A stretch of DNA of 64,000 bases, taken from contig CAKSIG010000004.1 in the NCBI GenBank assembly GCA_934463035.1, positions 62,001-126,000 on the forward strand, read 5' to 3'. The stretch is from an uncultured Eubacteriales bacterium (GTDB taxonomy: Bacteria; Bacillota; Clostridia; Oscillospirales; Acutalibacteraceae). The notes under the pieces are model-generated. The model saw nothing but the letters and a program-made list of their open reading frames with translations, had not been told where the DNA came from and searched no databases. This document shows, one piece after another, positions 61,132-64,000 of the stretch. Numbering within the stretch: the first letter of the stretch is position 1; every line of letters begins with the position of its first letter. The position numbers were made by a program, and so were the translations under genes.

Positions 61132-62304
61132 CTACGGTTGTATAATTTCCAAACGTGTATTTGATACGGCTTTTTCAACAAGTGCTTCAATGTCGAGCTT
61201 AGATTCAGCCGCAACACACGATTCAAGGGTCGGACGCGTTCTCGGATGTTTCGGAGTAAATACCGTACAACAGTCCTCATAGGGGAGTATCGAGGTTTCA
61301 AACGTATCAATACTGCGGGATATTTTTATTATTTCATCCTTATCCATACCTATAAGAGGGCGCAGCACAGGCATATTTACTACGCTGTCGGTCGAAACAA
61401 GAGCGGGTAAAGTCTGGCTTGCGACCTGACCGAGGCTTTCACCCGTTATCAGGGCTAAGCATTCCGAATTGCGTGCGAGTTTTTCCGAAATACGCATAAA
61501 CATACGGCGCATAATTAACGTAAAATAATCCTCGGGACATTTTTCGCCGATTTCGTCCTGAATTTCGGTAAATGGAACGATTGCAAGTTTTATTGTTCCG
61601 CTGTATTTTGCAACCTGAGAAAGCAGCGTCTTAACCTTTAATTCGGCACGCGGGCTCGTATACGGGGGGCTTGCAAAATGAATTGCGTTAAGTTGCAGAC
61701 CGCGTTTTGCCATAGTCCAAGCCGCCACAGGACTGTCAATACCGCCCGAAATTAAAATCGCGGCTTTTCCTGCCGTACCTACGGGCAATCCGCCCGCTCC
61801 TTTTATTTGTCCTGCTCGCACATAAGCGGCGCAATCGCGTATTTCAACGGTAATTACTTCATCGGGCGAGTGTACGTCAACAGAAAGATGCGGAAAAGCC
61901 GACAGCAAAACCCCGCCGATCTCACGGCAGATCTCCGGCGATTTTAACGGGAAACTCTTATCGGCTCGCTTTGCTTCCACCTTGAATGTTTTTATTTTTT
62001 CCATAACGGGACGTAAGTATTCGACCGATTTTGTGAAAATGTCGTCCATACTTTTTTCGCAGACGCAGGCGCGGCTGTAACCTGCAATTCCGAAAATTTT
62101 TCCCATACGGTCAAGCGCTTCCTCAAAGTCAAAATCCTCGCTTTGCGGTTCAATATATATGGTAGACTGTGATTTTTTTACAGTAACTTTTCCGAGTTCG
62201 TTTAAACGCCGCTTTATATTCTTAACCAATTTGTCTTCAAAAGTACAGCGATTTTGACCTTTTAAAGCAAGCTCGCCGTTTTTAATAAGTATTATTTCTT
62301 TCAT
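61132..62304 (-). CDS. thiI: tRNA 4-thiouridine synthase ThiI
   Basis: 390 residues: N-terminal ferredoxin-like and THUMP domains (about 1-165), PP-loop ISGGIDSPVAAW (about 180), and the adenylation domain with TGESLGQVASQTL. No rhodanese domain, as in Bacillus ThiI, so sulfur must come through a partner. The gene overlaps the upstream cysteine desulfurase by four bases, the likely sulfur donor. Confidence 0.96.
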   Translation of the reverse strand: MKEIILIKNGELALKGQNRCTFEDKLVKNIKRRLNELGKVTVKKSQSTIYIEPQSEDFDFEEALDRMGKIFGIAGYSRACVCEKSMDDIFTKSVEYLRPVMEKIKTFKVEAKRADKSFPLKSPEICREIGGVLLSAFPHLSVDVHSPDEVITVEIRDCAAYVRAGQIKGAGGLPVGTAGKAAILISGGIDSPVAAWTMAKRGLQLNAIHFASPPYTSPRAELKVKTLLSQVAKYSGTIKLAIVPFTEIQDEIGEKCPEDYFTLIMRRMFMRISEKLARNSECLALITGESLGQVASQTLPALVSTDSVVNMPVLRPLIGMDKDEIIKISRSIDTFETSILPYEDCCTVFTPKHPRTRPTLESCVAAESKLDIEALVEKAVSNTRLEIIQP

Positions 62305-63440
62305 ACATTTGCCTTTCTGATTTTTTTAACTGCTTCATTAAGCGCCTCGCAAAGACAATCAACGTCATTTTTGTTGTTATATCTGCCGAAGCTAATGCGC
62401 AATGCGCTGTCGGTCAATTCAGAGGGAAGTCCCAATTCAGTAAGCACGTAACTCTTATGACCCTTAGAGCAGGCGCTGCCGCTTGAAACGTAAATATCGC
62501 GGCTTTCAAGATAGTGAAGCAATGTCTCCGAACGGTATCCTTTAACAGAAATGTTAAGTATATAGGGAATAGCAGAATCAGGAGAATTAACGGTCACAAA
62601 GCCCGTTTTCAATAATTCATTTTTCGCATAATCGCATAGCACACGCGTTTCCGCGAGTGTTTTCGATAAATCGGGTATATCGGCAACTGCACCGTGCAGT
62701 CCGCAAATAAGCGGGACCGATTCGGTTCCCGAACGCATACCGCGCTCCTGTCCGCCGCCGCGGATAAGAGGGGAAACCTTTATGCCTTTTTTGCAGTAAA
62801 GAAATCCTATTCCTTTCGGCCCGTTTACTTTGTGACCGCTTGCCGAAAGCATATCGACTCCCATTTGTTGAACGTTAATCGGCAGTTTGCCAAATCCCTG
62901 AACTGCGTCTGTGTGGAAATAGGCGTTGGGCGCCGATTTTCTTGTTAAAGCAACGGCTTCCTTTATCGGCTGAACGGAGCCAATTTCGTTGTTTACAAGC
63001 ATAATACTTACAAGTGCGGTCCGCTCATTCAACGCATTTTCAAGTTCATTCAGTGAGATAATACCGTTTTTATCGGGTTTTAGATAAACTACATCATAAC
63101 CGAGTTCTGAGAGATGTTTGCAGCATTCAAGCACAGAGGGGTGTTCGATTGACGAAGTTATTATTCGGTTGCCTGCGTGCTTGCGGGCAAGCACTGACAT
63201 AAGCGCGGTATTGTTTGATTCGGTGCCGCAACCCGTAAAATATATTTCATCGTCACGGCAGCGTATTAATTTTGCAACAGCGTGTCTTGATTCACTAACG
63301 GCAATTTCCGCTTCCATACCGAGACGGTGCAGGGAAGAAGGATTACCCCATACATTTGTGAGTGCGTCATTCATAAATTCAATCGAACGTTCACAAGGTT
63401 TTGTTGTAGAACTGTTGTCAAGATACACGATATGCTCCAA
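62301..63440 (-). CDS. Cysteine desulfurase (NifS/IscS-type)
   Basis: 379-residue PLP enzyme with TTG start at 63440 (AAGGGG upstream). Motifs: DNSSTTKP, GCGTESNNTAL, SIEHPSVL, SGHKVNGPKGIGFLY (PLP Lys) and SSGSACSKGHKS (catalytic Cys with a long loop, class I). Coupled to thiI, so it probably provides persulfide for tRNA thiolation; it could also feed Fe-S assembly by the minimal SUF system. Confidence 0.95.
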   Translation of the reverse strand: MEHIVYLDNSSTTKPCERSIEFMNDALTNVWGNPSSLHRLGMEAEIAVSESRHAVAKLIRCRDDEIYFTGCGTESNNTALMSVLARKHAGNRIITSSIEHPSVLECCKHLSELGYDVVYLKPDKNGIISLNELENALNERTALVSIMLVNNEIGSVQPIKEAVALTRKSAPNAYFHTDAVQGFGKLPINVQQMGVDMLSASGHKVNGPKGIGFLYCKKGIKVSPLIRGGGQERGMRSGTESVPLICGLHGAVADIPDLSKTLAETRVLCDYAKNELLKTGFVTVNSPDSAIPYILNISVKGYRSETLLHYLESRDIYVSSGSACSKGHKSYVLTELGLPSELTDSALRISFGRYNNKNDVDCLCEALNEAVKKIRKANV

Positions 63441-63593
63441 GAGCTACAACCCCTTTTTACATCTTTAAACTGTATTATACAATATTTCTGTCGAATTAAC
63501 AACATTATTAAGAATAAAAATTGAAAAAAATAATATTTATTTAGAGAAAGACTCAAACACACTTAATAATTGCATATACGAGGAGAATTATTT

Positions 63594-64000
63594 TTGTTAA
63601 ATTATCTTGAAACTTTAATTTCGGGTATGCTTCCGTTTGTTCTTACGCTTACGGCAGGAACTTTTCTTTCGGTAAAAACGAGATTTTTTCAATTCAGGCA
63701 TTTACCGCAAAGCATAGCGGTCGTATTCGGAAAAGGATCCAGAAAAAAAGCTGATACAGGACTTACTTCGTTTCAGGCGGTATGTACCGCTCTCTCGGCG
63801 ACGGTTGGTACAGGCAATATTGCCGCGGTTGCCGGCGCAATAGCTCTCGGCGGACCGGGTGCAGTATTTTGGATGTGGGTATCCTCACTTGCGGGAATGT
63901 GCGTTAAACTCTGTGAAATAGTTTTAGCCGTAATCTATCGTGAAAAGAGCGGCGATAAATTTGTCGGCGGACCGATGTACTATATAAAAAAAGGTGCCAA
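63594..64000 (+). CDS. Sodium:alanine symporter family protein, N-terminal part
   Basis: Runs off the window end. TTG start at 63594 with AGGAG (63581-63585) eight bases upstream. The 135 visible residues show the AGCS family features: an N-terminal membrane helix (LISGMLPFVLTLTAGTF), VKTRFFQFRHLP, the conserved TGLTSFQAVCTALSATVGTGNIAAVAGAIALGG region (in part) and FVGGPMYYI. Imports alanine or glycine with Na+. No alanine T-box is seen upstream. Confidence 0.9.
   Translation, partial: MLNYLETLISGMLPFVLTLTAGTFLSVKTRFFQFRHLPQSIAVVFGKGSRKKADTGLTSFQAVCTALSATVGTGNIAAVAGAIALGGPGAVFWMWVSSLAGMCVKLCEIVLAVIYREKSGDKFVGGPMYYIKKGA

Noticed and set aside
1..64000. CRISPR arrays, insertion sequences, prophage genes or integration sites
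   Set aside because: No regularly spaced repeats, transposase, integrase or phage-like gene was seen, and gene order is ordinary chromosomal.

Overview
The window reads as chromosomal DNA of a low-GC, anaerobic Gram-positive bacterium of the class Clostridia, probably close to the Ruminococcus/Oscillospiraceae group. This is inferred from Firmicute-type operons (murI/argS; ysxC, ylxM-ffh-rpsP-khpA-rimM-trmD; nusB-xseAB-ispA-dxs-tlyA-nadK-argR-recN), a T-box leader, HPr with a regulatory serine, Lon, AdhE and several [FeFe]-hydrogenase-type proteins. I see no prophage, insertion sequence or CRISPR array. Genes are dense on both strands, and convergent pairs are mostly separated by bidirectional hairpin terminators.

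Layout. 1-230: tail of a DAHP synthase. 284-7405 (minus): phosphate operon pstS-pstC-pstA-pstB-phoU-HD protein-phoB-phoR, with TTAACA-type Pho repeats in front of pstS. 7648-15629 (plus): murI, a YwiB-like gene, argS, nicotinate phosphoribosyltransferase, a lipoprotein, lon, ysxC. 15640-19659: ylxM-ffh-rpsP-khpA-rimM-trmD, then HPr. 19767-19844: tRNA-Pro(GGG). 20184-24270: an accessory block with two alpha/beta hydrolases around an ATC-hydrolase-like protein, a DtxR/MntR-type regulator, and a membrane-flavodoxin fusion. Two palindromes with the same GTTAG-N6-CTAAC core suggest that the regulator controls itself and the hydrolase operon.

24304-28500 (minus): nagA, nagB and a sugar-kinase-like protein; then thioredoxin and a thioredoxin reductase without recognisable NADPH motifs. 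28612-30563: a T-box leader with a probable alanine (GCU) specifier in front of an Lrp/AsnC regulator and a class I aminotransferase. 30593-33901: a DMT exporter, a two-gene minimal SUF system (SmsC/SmsB) and a phosphodiesterase. 34021-37295: a rhamnosyltransferase-like protein with rfbD, rfbB and rfbC. 37421-46985: the long nusB-to-tyrS run.

47026-55267 is the most interesting region: adhE under a promoter whose -10 lies inside a near-consensus Rex operator, then a small kinase-like protein, a thioredoxin-fold [2Fe-2S] protein, a PAS-containing putative sensory [FeFe]-hydrogenase (HydS), a SpoIIE/PP2C phosphatase with an unrecognised C-terminal domain, and a second (group B-like) [FeFe]-hydrogenase. 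Together they look like a hydrogen/redox sensing and fermentative-balance module. It is followed by a short, otherwise easily missed ribbon-helix-helix gene divergent from a TM2-domain gene, with phased ATAA repeats between them. 56182-63440 (minus) holds an ABC transporter of the TrpXYZ type, a small membrane protein, an unrecognised membrane-anchored protein, CinA C-terminal amidohydrolase, ThiI and a cysteine desulfurase. The window ends inside a sodium:alanine symporter gene.
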